A stretch of 64,000 nt of DNA from Acidovorax sp. 106. Lineage in GTDB: Bacteria > Pseudomonadota > Gammaproteobacteria > Burkholderiales > Burkholderiaceae_C. The DNA is taken from positions 1,186,501 through 1,250,500 of the forward strand of contig NZ_RCCC01000001.1 in NCBI RefSeq assembly GCF_003663825.1. Reading direction: 5' to 3'. The position numbers were made by a program, and so were the translations under genes. Shown one piece after another: positions 47,453 through 57,052 of this stretch. Position 1 is the stretch's first letter; each line of letters opens with the position of its first letter. The notes under the pieces were generated by a model. The model saw nothing but the letters and a program-made list of their open reading frames with translations, ran no database searches and was not told the DNA's origin.

Positions 47453-49573
47453 TCATGCTTTGAGGTAGTCGGATTTTCCACCCAACCAGCGGGCCACGTG
47501 CTTTGCGGCCAATTCTGGGTGGCGGTCCAGCATCTGCGGGGCCAGTTCGCGCGCCCATTCCAGCAGATGGGTGTCCGTGGCCAGGTCGGCAAACCGCAGC
47601 AATGCATCGCCCGACTGGCGCGCGCCCAAAAACTCGCCGGGGCCCCGGATGTCCAGGTCGCGCCGGGCGATTTCGAAGCCGTCGTTGGTCTCGGCCATGG
47701 CGCGCAGGCGTTCCTTGGCGGTTTCACCCACACGGCCACTGTCGTTGGTGGCGTACAGCAGCACGCAGGCCGATGCCGCCGCGCCCCGCCCTACCCGGCC
47801 GCGCAGCTGGTGCAGCTGGCTCAGCCCAAAGCGCTCGGCATGCTCGATGACCATGAGCGAGGCATTGGGCACGTCCACACCCACTTCGATGACGGTGGTG
47901 CTGACCAGCACACCCATCTGGCCGCTGGTGAACAGCGCCATCACGGCTTTTTTCTCGGCCGTGGGCATGCGCGAGTGCAGCAGGCCCACCATGACGCCCG
48001 GTAAGGCCTCGCTCAGATCGGCGTGGGTGGCGGTGGCGTTGGACAGATCCAGCGCCTCGCTTTCTTCGATCAGCGGGCACACCCAGTACACCTGCCGCCC
48101 GGCCTCCACCTGCGCGCCAATGCGGGCAATCACCTCGTCTTTGCGGCTGTCCGCAATGAGTTTGGTGACGATGGGGGTGCGGCCCGGGGGCAGCTCGTCG
48201 ATGACCGAGACATCCAGGTCGGCGTAGTAGCTCATCGCCAGCGTGCGCGGGATGGGTGTGGCGCTCATCATGAGCATGTGCGGCTCCATGCCGTGCTCGG
48301 CCAGCTTTTGCCGCAGCGCCAGCCGCTGCGCGACGCCAAAGCGGTGCTGCTCGTCGATGATGGCCAGCGCCAGGTTCTTGAACCGCACCTGATCCTGGAT
48401 CACGGCGTGGGTGCCCACCACCAGCGCGGCCTCGCCGCTCTCGACCAGCGCGAGCATGGCGGTGCGGTCCTTCTTCTTTTGCCCGCCCACCAGCCAGGCC
48501 ACCTTGCGGCCGCGCGCGGCCAGCAGCGGTTCGAGCCAGCCGATCATCTTGGCGAAATGCTGCTCGGCCAGGATTTCGGTGGGCGCCATCAGCGCGCACT
48601 GCCAGCCCGCGTCCATGGCCAGGCAGGCAGCCAAGGCAGACACGATGGTCTTGCCCGAGCCCACATCACCCTGCAACAAGCGGTGCATGGGCACCTTGCG
48701 CGCCAGGTCGGCCGCAATTTCTTCGCCCACGCGGCGCTGGGCAGCCGTCAGGTCGAACGGCAGAACGGCCATGAGCTGTTCATGCAGCGGCAATGCCCCG
48801 TTGTGGGCTGGCTGCGGGCGCAACACCGGGGCGCGCAGGCGGTCGCGCTCACGGCGCGATTGGTATTGGGACAGCTGCTGGGCCAGCAGCTCCTCGGCCT
48901 TCAGGCGCTGCCAGGCGGGGTGGCTTTGGTCTTCCAGGGTGGACAACGCCACATCGGGCGTGGGGTGGTGCAAAAAGATGAGCGCCTCGCGCAAGCTCCA
49001 CGCGCCTTGGCGGCCATTTTGATGCCTAAAAACGGCAAAAGGCGGCTCGACGCCGGGCGGCAAGGTATCTGACAAGTCCACCCGCGCCAGGGCATTCACG
49101 ACCGCACGGCGCAGATAGGGCTGCGCCAGCCCTGCGGTGGTGGGGTACACGGGAGTGAGCGCGGCGGGCAGCTCGCCACCCGCCTGGCGAAACGCCGGGT
49201 GCAGCATCTGCCGCCCCCAAAACCCGCCCTTGACCTCGCCCCGGATACGCAGCCGATTGCCCACGGCCAGCGTCTTCTGGTGCGAGGGGTAGAAGCTGAA
49301 AAAGCGCAACTCGCAAGTGCCCGTGGCGTCTTCCACCTGCACCAGCAGCTGGCGGCGCGGGCGCAGTTGCACCTCGCTGGCAGTCACCGTGGCTTCGATC
49401 TGCACGGTTTGCCCATCGCGCGCGCTGCCCAGCGGAGTGATGCGCGTTTCATCCTCGTAGCGCAGCGGCAGATGCAGGGCCAGGTCGATGTCGCGCCGAA
49501 GACCCAGCTTCTGCATGGCTTTTTGGGCGGCGCTCTGGGCTGCCGGGGCTGGGGCCCTAGGGGCTGCGGGCAT
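47453..49573 (-). CDS. recG: ATP-dependent DNA helicase RecG
   Basis: 706 residues, a branch-migration helicase for stalled forks. A wedge (OB) domain lies at about 60-160, Walker A GDVGSGKT near residue 300, the DEQHRFG box near 407, and helicase motifs QVYWVCPLIEESE and RGRVGRG later. It is upstream of oxyR in the same direction and divergent from the HD-GYP gene. The ATG at 49573 is chosen because the upstream frame runs antisense into that gene's 5' end. Confidence 0.96.
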   Translation of the reverse strand: MPAAPRAPAPAAQSAAQKAMQKLGLRRDIDLALHLPLRYEDETRITPLGSARDGQTVQIEATVTASEVQLRPRRQLLVQVEDATGTCELRFFSFYPSHQKTLAVGNRLRIRGEVKGGFWGRQMLHPAFRQAGGELPAALTPVYPTTAGLAQPYLRRAVVNALARVDLSDTLPPGVEPPFAVFRHQNGRQGAWSLREALIFLHHPTPDVALSTLEDQSHPAWQRLKAEELLAQQLSQYQSRRERDRLRAPVLRPQPAHNGALPLHEQLMAVLPFDLTAAQRRVGEEIAADLARKVPMHRLLQGDVGSGKTIVSALAACLAMDAGWQCALMAPTEILAEQHFAKMIGWLEPLLAARGRKVAWLVGGQKKKDRTAMLALVESGEAALVVGTHAVIQDQVRFKNLALAIIDEQHRFGVAQRLALRQKLAEHGMEPHMLMMSATPIPRTLAMSYYADLDVSVIDELPPGRTPIVTKLIADSRKDEVIARIGAQVEAGRQVYWVCPLIEESEALDLSNATATHADLSEALPGVMVGLLHSRMPTAEKKAVMALFTSGQMGVLVSTTVIEVGVDVPNASLMVIEHAERFGLSQLHQLRGRVGRGAAASACVLLYATNDSGRVGETAKERLRAMAETNDGFEIARRDLDIRGPGEFLGARQSGDALLRFADLATDTHLLEWARELAPQMLDRHPELAAKHVARWLGGKSDYLKA

Positions 49574-49681
49574 TTTCTTCAAAGGGGATGGCAAATGGCG
49601 ATGGCTTCGTCGGGCAAAAAGGCTAACATGGTTACTGTTTGTTCCTAGCGTTTCCGGCAGTCTGCGTTCTGAATAGTTGTC

Positions 49682-50968
49682 ATGCTCAAGCGAATCCGTA
49701 TTCAACATCTCACCCTGGGCATGTATCTGCACGAGTTCTGCGGCTCCTGGATGGATCACCCCTTCTGGCGCGCCAAATTCGTGCTCAAAGACCCCAAGGA
49801 TCTGGCCCGCATCCAGGCGACGGCCATTGATGAGGTATGGATTGACACCTCTAAGGGGCTGGACGTGGCCGCTGGCGTGACCTCTGTATCTCGCGAAGAG
49901 GCGGATCTTCAGATCGACTCAGAGTTTGCGCTGCTAGAAGACATGCCCGCCATCGTCATCGCACCGCCGCCCCCGCCTCCGGCGCCCGTCGCCCCACGGG
50001 GCCGGCTGCCCGCCACGATGCAAAACGAGCTCAAGGTGGCAGCGTCGATTTGCAGTGAATCCAAGCGCGCCGTGGTGTCTATGTTCAACGAAGCCCGTCT
50101 GGGCAAGGCGGTGGACTCGGTCAGCGCCCAGAATCTGGTGGAAGAGATCTCAGACTCAGTCACCCGCAACCCCGGTGCGCTGATCAGCCTGGCGCGCCTG
50201 AAGACGGCAGACGACTACACCTACATGCATTCTGTGGCCGTGTGCGCCATGATGGTGGCGCTGGCCAAGCAGGTGGGGCTGAGCGAGGAACACACCCGCA
50301 GTGCGGGCATGGCGGGCTTGCTGCACGACCTGGGCAAGGCCGCCATCCCGCTGGCGGTGCTGAACAAGCCAGGCAAGCTCACCGACGATGAATTTGAGGT
50401 GATCAAAAGCCACCCTGTCGAGGGCTACAACATGCTCAAAGAGGGGGGCAGTGTCGAAGACTCTGTGCTGGACGCCTGCCTGCACCACCATGAAAAAATC
50501 GACGGGTCGGGCTACCCCGACAAGCTCAAGGGCGACGAAATCACCCTGATTGCCCGCATGACGGCGATTTGCGACGTGTACGACGCCATCACCTCCGATC
50601 GCCCCTACAAGCGCGGCTGGGACCCCTCTGAATCGCTGCGCCGCATGGCCGAATGGACCAAGGGCCACTTTGACCCGCGCCTGTTCCAGGCTTTCGTCAA
50701 AAGCATCGGCATCTACCCCGTAGGCTCGCTGGTGCGGCTGACGTCCGGGCGCATTGGGGTCGTGATGGAGCAGGGCGAAAAATCGCTCACATCCCCCCGC
50801 GTCAAGGTGTTTTTCTCCACCAAATCCGACCTGCGCATCCCGCCCGAGGTGGTGGACCTGGCAGAGCCCGGCTGCAATGAAAAGGTGGTGGCGCGGGAAG
50901 ACCCGGACAAATGGCGCTTTCCGGACCTCAACGAGCTGTGGTCCGGCATGCCCGAGCGCCCCTGGTAG
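49682..50968 (+). CDS. HD-GYP domain cyclic-di-GMP phosphodiesterase
   Basis: 428 residues. The N-terminal DUF3391 domain covers residues about 1-130 (KRIRIQHLTLGMYL), with a run of eight prolines/alanine near 95-103 as linker. The HD-GYP domain has HD at 215-216 (GLLHDLGK), HHEKIDGSGYP (269-279, with the GYP triad) and CDVYDAITSDRPYK. All catalytic residues look intact, so it should degrade c-di-GMP. Divergent from recG. Confidence 0.93.
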   Translation: MLKRIRIQHLTLGMYLHEFCGSWMDHPFWRAKFVLKDPKDLARIQATAIDEVWIDTSKGLDVAAGVTSVSREEADLQIDSEFALLEDMPAIVIAPPPPPPAPVAPRGRLPATMQNELKVAASICSESKRAVVSMFNEARLGKAVDSVSAQNLVEEISDSVTRNPGALISLARLKTADDYTYMHSVAVCAMMVALAKQVGLSEEHTRSAGMAGLLHDLGKAAIPLAVLNKPGKLTDDEFEVIKSHPVEGYNMLKEGGSVEDSVLDACLHHHEKIDGSGYPDKLKGDEITLIARMTAICDVYDAITSDRPYKRGWDPSESLRRMAEWTKGHFDPRLFQAFVKSIGIYPVGSLVRLTSGRIGVVMEQGEKSLTSPRVKVFFSTKSDLRIPPEVVDLAEPGCNEKVVAREDPDKWRFPDLNELWSGMPERPW

Positions 50969-51038
50969 AGCAACGCAGCAGCGGCCCCAAGCGCCCCTCG
51001 GATTCCCAGCCGCTCCACAGCTCGACCCACAGCCCGCG

Positions 51039-52010
51039 ATGACCCATTTTTTGACGCTCACGCTCAATCCGGCGCTGGACATTGCCACCAGCACCGAGCA
51101 AGTGCAGGCCACCCACAAACTGCGTTGCGCAGGCATGCAACGCTACCCCGGCGGTGGTGGCATCAATGTGGCCCGGGTGCTGCACCGTCTGGGCGCCCCT
51201 GTGCAAGCCTGGGCCCTTGCGGGCGGCCCTGCGGGCGCCCAGCTGCAGCAGTTGCTGGCGCGCGAAGGCGTGCCGACCCTGCCACACCCAATCAGCGGCG
51301 ACACCCGCGAAAACCTGTCGGTGCTGGAGACCTGTACGGGACGCGAATTCCGTTTTGTGCTGCCGGGCCCCACGGTAGGGCCCGCCGACTGGCAGGCAGG
51401 CCTGGAGGTGCTTCGCACACCCACGTCAATCACCCTGCCTGCAGCACCCCACTGGGTCATCGCCAGCGGCAGCCTGCCGCCGGGCGTGCCCGATGACTTT
51501 TACGCCCAGGCCGCCCGCCTGGCCAAGGCCCAGGGCAGGCACGTGGTGCTGGACACCTCGGGCCCGCCCCTGGCCGCCGCCCTGCAGGGGGGCGTCACCC
51601 TCGTCAAACCCAGCCTGCGGGAGTTGCGCGAATTGCTGCAGCAGCCCCTGGCCAGCCTGCGGGAGCAAAGCCAGGCAGCGCAGTCGCTGGTGTTGCGCGG
51701 CTCAGCCGACATGGTGGCGCTATCGATGGGCGAAGACGGAGCCCTGCTGGCCACCCGCCATGGTGTGTGGCAGGCCCCAGCGCTGAATGTGCCCGCAGCC
51801 ACCGGGACAACGGGGGCAGGCGATTGCTTTTTGGCCGCTCTGGTCTGGGCGCTGGCGCAGGGTGACGCGCCCCCCGACGCATTGCGCTGGGGGGTGGCCG
51901 CAGGGGCTGCGGCTTTGCTGGCACCCGGCACGGCATTGGCCCAGCGCGAAGAGATCCTCCGGCTGCTTGCCGCAGTCCCCGCGCCGCAAGCCGTGGCAAG
52001 CCCTGGCTGA
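51039..52010 (+). CDS. pfkB: PfkB-family 6-phosphofructokinase (Pfk-2 type)
   Basis: 323 residues. It follows E. coli Pfk-2 closely: LTLNPALDIATSTEQV, YPGGGGINVARVLHRLGA, FRFVLPGP, SGSLPPGVPDDF, VKPSLRELREL, and the ribokinase-family catalytic TGTTGAGDCFLAALVWAL (GAGD anion hole with the base Asp). 1-phosphofructokinase or tagatose-6-phosphate kinase are possible alternatives, but there is no fru or tag context. The ATG at 51039 is 70 bases after the HD-GYP stop. Confidence 0.85.
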   Translation: MTHFLTLTLNPALDIATSTEQVQATHKLRCAGMQRYPGGGGINVARVLHRLGAPVQAWALAGGPAGAQLQQLLAREGVPTLPHPISGDTRENLSVLETCTGREFRFVLPGPTVGPADWQAGLEVLRTPTSITLPAAPHWVIASGSLPPGVPDDFYAQAARLAKAQGRHVVLDTSGPPLAAALQGGVTLVKPSLRELRELLQQPLASLREQSQAAQSLVLRGSADMVALSMGEDGALLATRHGVWQAPALNVPAATGTTGAGDCFLAALVWALAQGDAPPDALRWGVAAGAAALLAPGTALAQREEILRLLAAVPAPQAVASPG

Positions 52011-52127
52011 CTACAGACCGCAGTTGCCGTACGCCCCCGTGGGACAATAACGCCCCGTTTTGACGGTCACTTTTCTCCCGTCTTTTCCTCTTCCTTCTTG
52101 GCACGGGCCCGTTCGGCCCTCAAGCAC

Positions 52128-53297
52128 ATGACAGACTTCACGCCCGCAGCCCCTGGCGCGCCCCGCGCCTACACCCTCAGCGACTTTGACTTTGCGCTGC
52201 CCCCCGAACTGATTGCCCAGCACCCCGCCCCCGAACGCAGTGCCTCGCGCCTGCTGGACGGCCGGGCCATGCAGCCGGTGGACCGCATCTTTCGCGAACT
52301 GCCCAGCCAACTGCGCGAGGGCGACCTGCTGGTGTTCAACGACACCCGCGTGGTCAAGGCGCGCATCTTTGGCGAGAAGGCCAGCGGCGGCAAGCTGGAG
52401 CTGCTGATTGAACGCGTTTTGCCCGCCGAGGCCGGAAACCAGGGCAACGAAGTCGTGGCCCACATGAAGGTCAGCAAAAAGCCCCTGCCCGGTAGCCTGG
52501 TGCACATGGCCGGTGGTCGCAAAGGCGGTGGGTTTGACGCCCTGCTGCTGGGCCGCTGGCCCACGGAGGACGGCCCGCTGTTCCGCTTTGCGCTGCGGGG
52601 CCCTGCGGGCGAGTCGCCCTGGGAGCTGATGGACCGCCACGGCCACCTGCCGCTGCCACCCTACATCGAGCGCCACCAGAACACCGACCACGACCCCGAC
52701 GAGGCCGAAGACAGCCAGCGCTACCAGACCGTGTTTGCGCGCGCACCCGGCGCCGTGGCCGCCCCCACCGCCGCGCTGCACTTTGACGAAGGCGTGCTGA
52801 CCGACCTGGCCGCGCGCGGCATTGAACGCGCCAGCGTCACGCTGCATGTGGGCGCAGGCACCTTCCAGCCCTGCAAGACAGAAAACCTGGCCGAGCACCA
52901 GATGCACAGCGAGTGGTACGAAGTGCCCCTGGCCACGCTGGCCGCGCTCGAGCGCTGCCGCCAGCGCGGCGGGCGCGTGGTTGCGGTGGGCACCACCACG
53001 GTGCGCACGCTCGAATCCTGGGCGCGCACTGGCCTGGCGACGGGCGACACGAATATTTTCATCACCCCGGGCTTCAGCTTCCAGGTGGTGGATGTGCTCA
53101 TCACCAACTTCCACCTGCCTAAAAGCACGCTGATGATGCTGGTGAGTGCGTTTGCGGGCTATGCCCATGTGATGGGTCTGTACCGCCACGCCATCGCCCA
53201 GGGCTACCGCTTTTTCAGCTATGGCGACGCCATGCTGCTGGAGCGCAGCGCCCAGGCCCCCAAAGAGGCGCCCCAAGCACCCCCAACAGCCCGCTGA
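52128..53297 (+). CDS. queA: S-adenosylmethionine:tRNA ribosyltransferase-isomerase
   Basis: 389 residues; it makes epoxyqueuosine in tRNA wobble modification. Conserved: [66 protein letters not shown] and [20 protein letters not shown] (residues about 305-324). The ATG at 52128 is 117 bases after pfkB; a TTG at 52098 is possible but less likely. No tgt follows in the window; the next gene encodes a lipoprotein. Confidence 0.97.
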   Translation: MTDFTPAAPGAPRAYTLSDFDFALPPELIAQHPAPERSASRLLDGRAMQPVDRIFRELPSQLREGDLLVFNDTRVVKARIFGEKASGGKLELLIERVLPAEAGNQGNEVVAHMKVSKKPLPGSLVHMAGGRKGGGFDALLLGRWPTEDGPLFRFALRGPAGESPWELMDRHGHLPLPPYIERHQNTDHDPDEAEDSQRYQTVFARAPGAVAAPTAALHFDEGVLTDLAARGIERASVTLHVGAGTFQPCKTENLAEHQMHSEWYEVPLATLAALERCRQRGGRVVAVGTTTVRTLESWARTGLATGDTNIFITPGFSFQVVDVLITNFHLPKSTLMMLVSAFAGYAHVMGLYRHAIAQGYRFFSYGDAMLLERSAQAPKEAPQAPPTAR

Positions 53298-53525
53298 GCC
53301 GCCCCATCCAGCCCCGCAAACTCGGCAAAACTGCACAGAGTGTGGGTTTGCCGACACAACGCCGGCGCGTGGCTGGCACACAGGCCACCTACACTCAGCC
53401 AGCCCTGCACACGGGTGGCCAGCCCCCGCGCTCAGGCGATCTGGCCACTCCGTGCGGGAGCCTGATTGCCCTACCCACAGGCATGCCTTCTCAGGGCATG
53501 CGTCACCTCTCTCGGACCAGCCCTC

Positions 53526-54173
53526 ATGAACTCTTTGGTTTCGCGCTTTGCGGTCATCCCCTGCACTTTGTCTGCTGCACTGGTTCTGGGCGGCTGCGCA
53601 TCTGCCCCAGCCCAGCAGGCGCCCTCCGCTGCGCCTGAAACCTCTGCGGCCAGTACAGCCTCATCTGCCTCATCTGCCTCATCTGCCTCATCTGCCTCAT
53701 CTGCCTCATCGGGCAGCCAGACCGCCACAGAAGTCGGCCAGGCCATCACCTCGCCCCTGGGGGATCTGAACCTGGTCAAAGCCGACATCCCGGCCGTGCT
53801 GGCCGCTGCACGGCAAGCCCCCTACGCCGTCCCCACCGACCGCAGCTGCGCGGCACTGGCCGGACATATCCAGGCACTGGATGCCGTGCTGGGCGCCGAC
53901 CTGGACACCCCCTCCACCGACCGCAACCCCAGCCTGATCGAACGCGGCGCAGGCGCCGCCAAGAAGGGCGCGATCGGTGCCGTCAAAGGTGCTGCAGAAG
54001 GCATCGTGCCCATGCGCAGCTGGGTGCGCAAACTCACCGGGGCAGAGAAGTACGCCCGAGAGGTCGAAGCATCCATCACCGCAGGCACCATCCGCCGCAG
54101 CTACCTCAAAGGCCTGGGCCAAGCCGCTGGCTGTGAAGCACCAGCGGCACCACGGGCGCCGGTGGCGGAGTAA
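53526..54173 (+). CDS. Lipoprotein with a Ser-Ser-Ala tandem repeat
   Basis: 215 residues, with a lipoprotein signal (lipobox LGGC, Cys at about 24). A low-complexity region follows, with five identical SSA units encoded by TCATCTGCC. The remainder (about 75-215) is predicted soluble, with PTDRSCAALAGHIQALDAVLG, a Gly/Ala-rich amphipathic stretch (GAGAAKKGAIGAVKGAAEG), and a C-terminal LKGLGQAAGC. No family is recognised. Confidence 0.75.
   Translation: MNSLVSRFAVIPCTLSAALVLGGCASAPAQQAPSAAPETSAASTASSASSASSASSASSASSGSQTATEVGQAITSPLGDLNLVKADIPAVLAAARQAPYAVPTDRSCAALAGHIQALDAVLGADLDTPSTDRNPSLIERGAGAAKKGAIGAVKGAAEGIVPMRSWVRKLTGAEKYAREVEASITAGTIRRSYLKGLGQAAGCEAPAAPRAPVAE
53661..53705 (+). repeat. 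9-base tandem repeat, five copies
   Basis: Five perfect copies of TCATCTGCC, followed by a partial sixth. As the unit is a multiple of three, copy-number change would lengthen or shorten the Ser/Ala linker without breaking the frame. Confidence 0.9.
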
Positions 54174-54515
54174 GCCCAAGGCACCGGATTCGGTGCGACC
54201 TTCCACCTCTGTGAAACAGGCCAACGGCAGGCGTTTCGGTGAAATCAGCCCTGGGTCTGCCCCGGCCATGTGCCTGCCTCCTATGGCGCATTCACAACAC
54301 TTGCAGCCTGCCCATGGGGTTTGGGCGATACGCTTTTAGAATCCAACCCCAGCCCACCCAGAAACAAAGCCCGTCCAAGATTGGATGGAGTCAGGCTGTG
54401 TCCTGCTTGGTTTGCTGAGCGAGCCACCCACCGCCTGCATTGGCTGCGCAAGCGAAGCTGTCCGAGCAACCCAGGGTTCCTTGGTGGTTGCCCCCTCTAC
54501 CCTTTGAGCTGATCT
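54174..54515. other. 342-base gap before the OmpA/Ig-like gene
   Basis: It holds a small stem (GCACCG-N4-CGGTGC) just after the lipoprotein stop and a TAGAAT that could be a -10 box near 54336, without a clear -35. I see no gene, no riboswitch signature and no repeat copy. The long leader suggests regulation of the downstream gene. Confidence 0.35.
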
Positions 54516-56855
54516 ATGCCCCGCAAGCATCGCCCATCCCGACTCCCCTTGCTCTTGCTGTCTCTGATCGCACCATTCTGTGTTCAGCCCGCGCAGGCCC
54601 AAGGCTCCGTCACCCTCCAACCCGATGGCAGCTTGCTGTACTCCGGTGACGCAGCGCGTTTCTCCATTGGCTATTCCAAAGGCGGCAAATTCCAGGGAGA
54701 GCTTTCAGGCGTGCTGCACGAACAGGCCAACAGCGCCTGGCTGGGCGAAGGCTGGGTGGCCCAGTCTTCTGGTGGCCTCAAGCTCAGCTACCACCAGTTG
54801 CAGGGTGCCACAGTGCACAAATACTTTCTGGCACATGACCAGAACCCCACCCGGGATCGCAAGATCACCTTGGGCTATGGCCGCGAAGAAAGCGACTGGT
54901 TTGGCAACCTGAATTTGAGCCGGGCTATCACCGGGCGCCGCCTCATGGGCACGACGTCCAGCACAACGACATTGGACGAAACTGGCGTTGCAGATGGTCG
55001 CCCCTATATCGACACCATCACCCGTACCCAAAGCACCCGGTTCTACGAAAAGGCCTACGACTACGGTATTGGCGTGCGGGCTGGTCGCACATTTGACAAC
55101 CGCCAAGTCCGTATCACTGCTGGGTACGACTACGAATGGGGCCGCAGCAATGCCCACCAGCACACGGTGTCGCTGATGGCGGAAAAGGCGTTTGTGGGAA
55201 CACCGCACAGCGTCGCACTGCAAGTAGACCGCGTCTTCAAGAGCGGCGACCTGGACACCACCCGCAATGAAACCCGTGCGATGGTGGTGTACCGCTATGC
55301 ACTGGGAGGCAACAACAGCCAACCAGAGCGTCTGTTCCGCGTCACGCCTGTCGCGGCGCCAGTCACAGCACCCTCTGCAGAGCCGACTGCAGCCCAGATC
55401 CAAGCACCTCAAGAGCCTGTCAAACAGTGGGTGAAAACCAAGGCCAGCATGACGGCCGAGGCGTTTTTCGCATTCAACAGCGCACGCCTGACCCCTTCGG
55501 CCAAGGCAGAGCTGGACCGCGTTGCCCAGCAACTCAAAACCCAAGGGCACGAGGGCAACGTACTCATCATTGGCCACACCTGCGACCTGGGCAGCGACGC
55601 TGCCAACGACAAGCTGTCGCTGCAGCGCGCCACTGCGGTGCGTGACTACCTGGTTGCAGCCGGCGCATTTGGCGCGACCGAGTCCCTGGCAGAAGGGCGC
55701 GGCAAGCGCGACCCCAAGTACCCCGCAGAGCCCGCCACCCGCGAGAAGAACCGCCGCGTGGAATTGGAGTTCTACAGCTTTGTGGACGAGGAGCAAAAGG
55801 TGCAGCCCACCCCTGCGCCCGCGACAACCGCTGTCTCTGCCCCCCAACAGCCTGCGGTCACCTACGAGCGTGAGCTGGTCGACCAACCGCCTGCCTGGGT
55901 TCGCCAAGCACTGCGCACCCCCGCGCTGCACAAGCGCACGGTGGATGTGTACCGCACCAAGGAAGAAACCCAAACGGAAAGCCGCACGCGCGCCTGGGTC
56001 AACCGCGCTCCAACGGCCGCCGATGACGCTTACCAGGTCACTCAGAGCAGCAGCACGACGTTCCCCATTTTGGCGAATGACACAGATCCTGACCAAGGCG
56101 ACACACTGACGCTGGTCTCCGTGGGGCAACCCGCCCAGGGCCGGGTGCGCATGGAAGGCTCACAGGTTGTCTACATCGCCCCTGCCAACTACGTAGGCAA
56201 AGACAGTTTCACGTACTCCATCAGAGACCAGCAGGGATTGACATCCACCGGGCAAGTCGCAGTGACCGTGGCGGGTACCACAACACCCACGAACCGAGCT
56301 CCAGTTGCCGCTGATGACAGCTACCAAGTAGCATCCGGCGCCAGCGCCGCTATGCCCGTGCTGTCAAATGATACGGATCCCGACGAAGGAGATACGCTCA
56401 CGCTGGCCTCGGTAACCCAGCCCACCAAAGGATCGGTCCGCTTGGAAGGTCAACAGCTGATGTACACAGCACCCTCCAATTACGCCGGCACGGAACAGTT
56501 CACCTACACAGTGAAAGACCGCCAAGGGCTGAGCACGACAGCACGAGTGGTGGTGACCGTGACGGCAATCACCAACAACAACCATCCACCTGTCGCTGTG
56601 GCTGACACCTATTGGGTCAGCGGTCTGTCACCGTCCATCCTGACGGTGTTGGGCAACGACTCCGACCCAGATGGCGACGCACTCTCCATCGTTTCGGTGA
56701 CTCAGCCTGCCGGTCAAACAGGCTCGGTTCAAATCATAGGTACGCAAATTCTGTTCACACCCAAGGCTCCTTTCCCTTCAGACACCTTCACCTATACCAT
56801 CAGTGACGGCAAAGGTGGCCAATCCACCGCGATGGTGAAGCTGATTGATCCGTGA
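54516..56855 (+). CDS. Outer-membrane protein: barrel-like region, OmpA domain and three Ig-like repeats
   Basis: 779 residues. Signal peptide ending AQAQG. Residues about 30-270 look like a beta-barrel (alternating strands, YGREESDWFGNLNLSR, ITAGYDYEWG). Residues about 305-425 are an OmpA-like peptidoglycan-binding domain (FFAFNSARLTPSAKAELDRV, LSLQRATAVRDYLV, REKNRRVELEF). Then come three cadherin/Big_9-like repeats beginning near 495, 592 and 688, each with a NRAP.A.DD start and an N-D-T/S-D-P-D calcium-type loop. A strong terminator follows. Its role may be envelope anchoring with adhesion-type domains; the topology is unclear. Confidence 0.8.
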   Translation: MPRKHRPSRLPLLLLSLIAPFCVQPAQAQGSVTLQPDGSLLYSGDAARFSIGYSKGGKFQGELSGVLHEQANSAWLGEGWVAQSSGGLKLSYHQLQGATVHKYFLAHDQNPTRDRKITLGYGREESDWFGNLNLSRAITGRRLMGTTSSTTTLDETGVADGRPYIDTITRTQSTRFYEKAYDYGIGVRAGRTFDNRQVRITAGYDYEWGRSNAHQHTVSLMAEKAFVGTPHSVALQVDRVFKSGDLDTTRNETRAMVVYRYALGGNNSQPERLFRVTPVAAPVTAPSAEPTAAQIQAPQEPVKQWVKTKASMTAEAFFAFNSARLTPSAKAELDRVAQQLKTQGHEGNVLIIGHTCDLGSDAANDKLSLQRATAVRDYLVAAGAFGATESLAEGRGKRDPKYPAEPATREKNRRVELEFYSFVDEEQKVQPTPAPATTAVSAPQQPAVTYERELVDQPPAWVRQALRTPALHKRTVDVYRTKEETQTESRTRAWVNRAPTAADDAYQVTQSSSTTFPILANDTDPDQGDTLTLVSVGQPAQGRVRMEGSQVVYIAPANYVGKDSFTYSIRDQQGLTSTGQVAVTVAGTTTPTNRAPVAADDSYQVASGASAAMPVLSNDTDPDEGDTLTLASVTQPTKGSVRLEGQQLMYTAPSNYAGTEQFTYTVKDRQGLSTTARVVVTVTAITNNNHPPVAVADTYWVSGLSPSILTVLGNDSDPDGDALSIVSVTQPAGQTGSVQIIGTQILFTPKAPFPSDTFTYTISDGKGGQSTAMVKLIDP

Positions 56856-56891
56856 GGCGCGGAGCATGGCCACAGCGGCTGTGCATCCCAC

Positions 56892-56926
56892 AATGACAAA
56901 GGGCGCTTCATGCGCCCTTTGTCATT
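56892..56926. terminator. Bidirectional terminator between the OmpA/Ig-like gene and ung
   Basis: A perfect 15-bp inverted repeat (AATGACAAAGGGCGC, 56892-56906, with 56912-56926) with a 5-base loop between two convergent genes. It lacks a long T run, but the stem is very stable. Confidence 0.75.
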
Positions 56927-57052
56927 CACAACGGCAGGAGTCGGGACCTATCAAGACAGGACCGCACGGGAGCCATGCCTGCCGGCAGTGTCCGCCGCGT
57001 CCAGCAACACACCCAGCGGAGTAGATCCGATCGGCGCTGCAGAACGGCTGCA

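Noticed and set aside
52011..53381. 456-residue minus-strand frame
   Set aside because: Antisense to queA.
53661..53705. CRISPR-like repeats
   Set aside because: The 9-base units are contiguous without spacers and in frame in a gene; a tandem repeat, not a CRISPR array.
54174..54515. Possible c-di-GMP (GEMM) riboswitch before the outer-membrane protein gene
   Set aside because: The long leader and nearby HD-GYP gene suggested it, but the conserved GEMM core sequence and paired helices are not visible.
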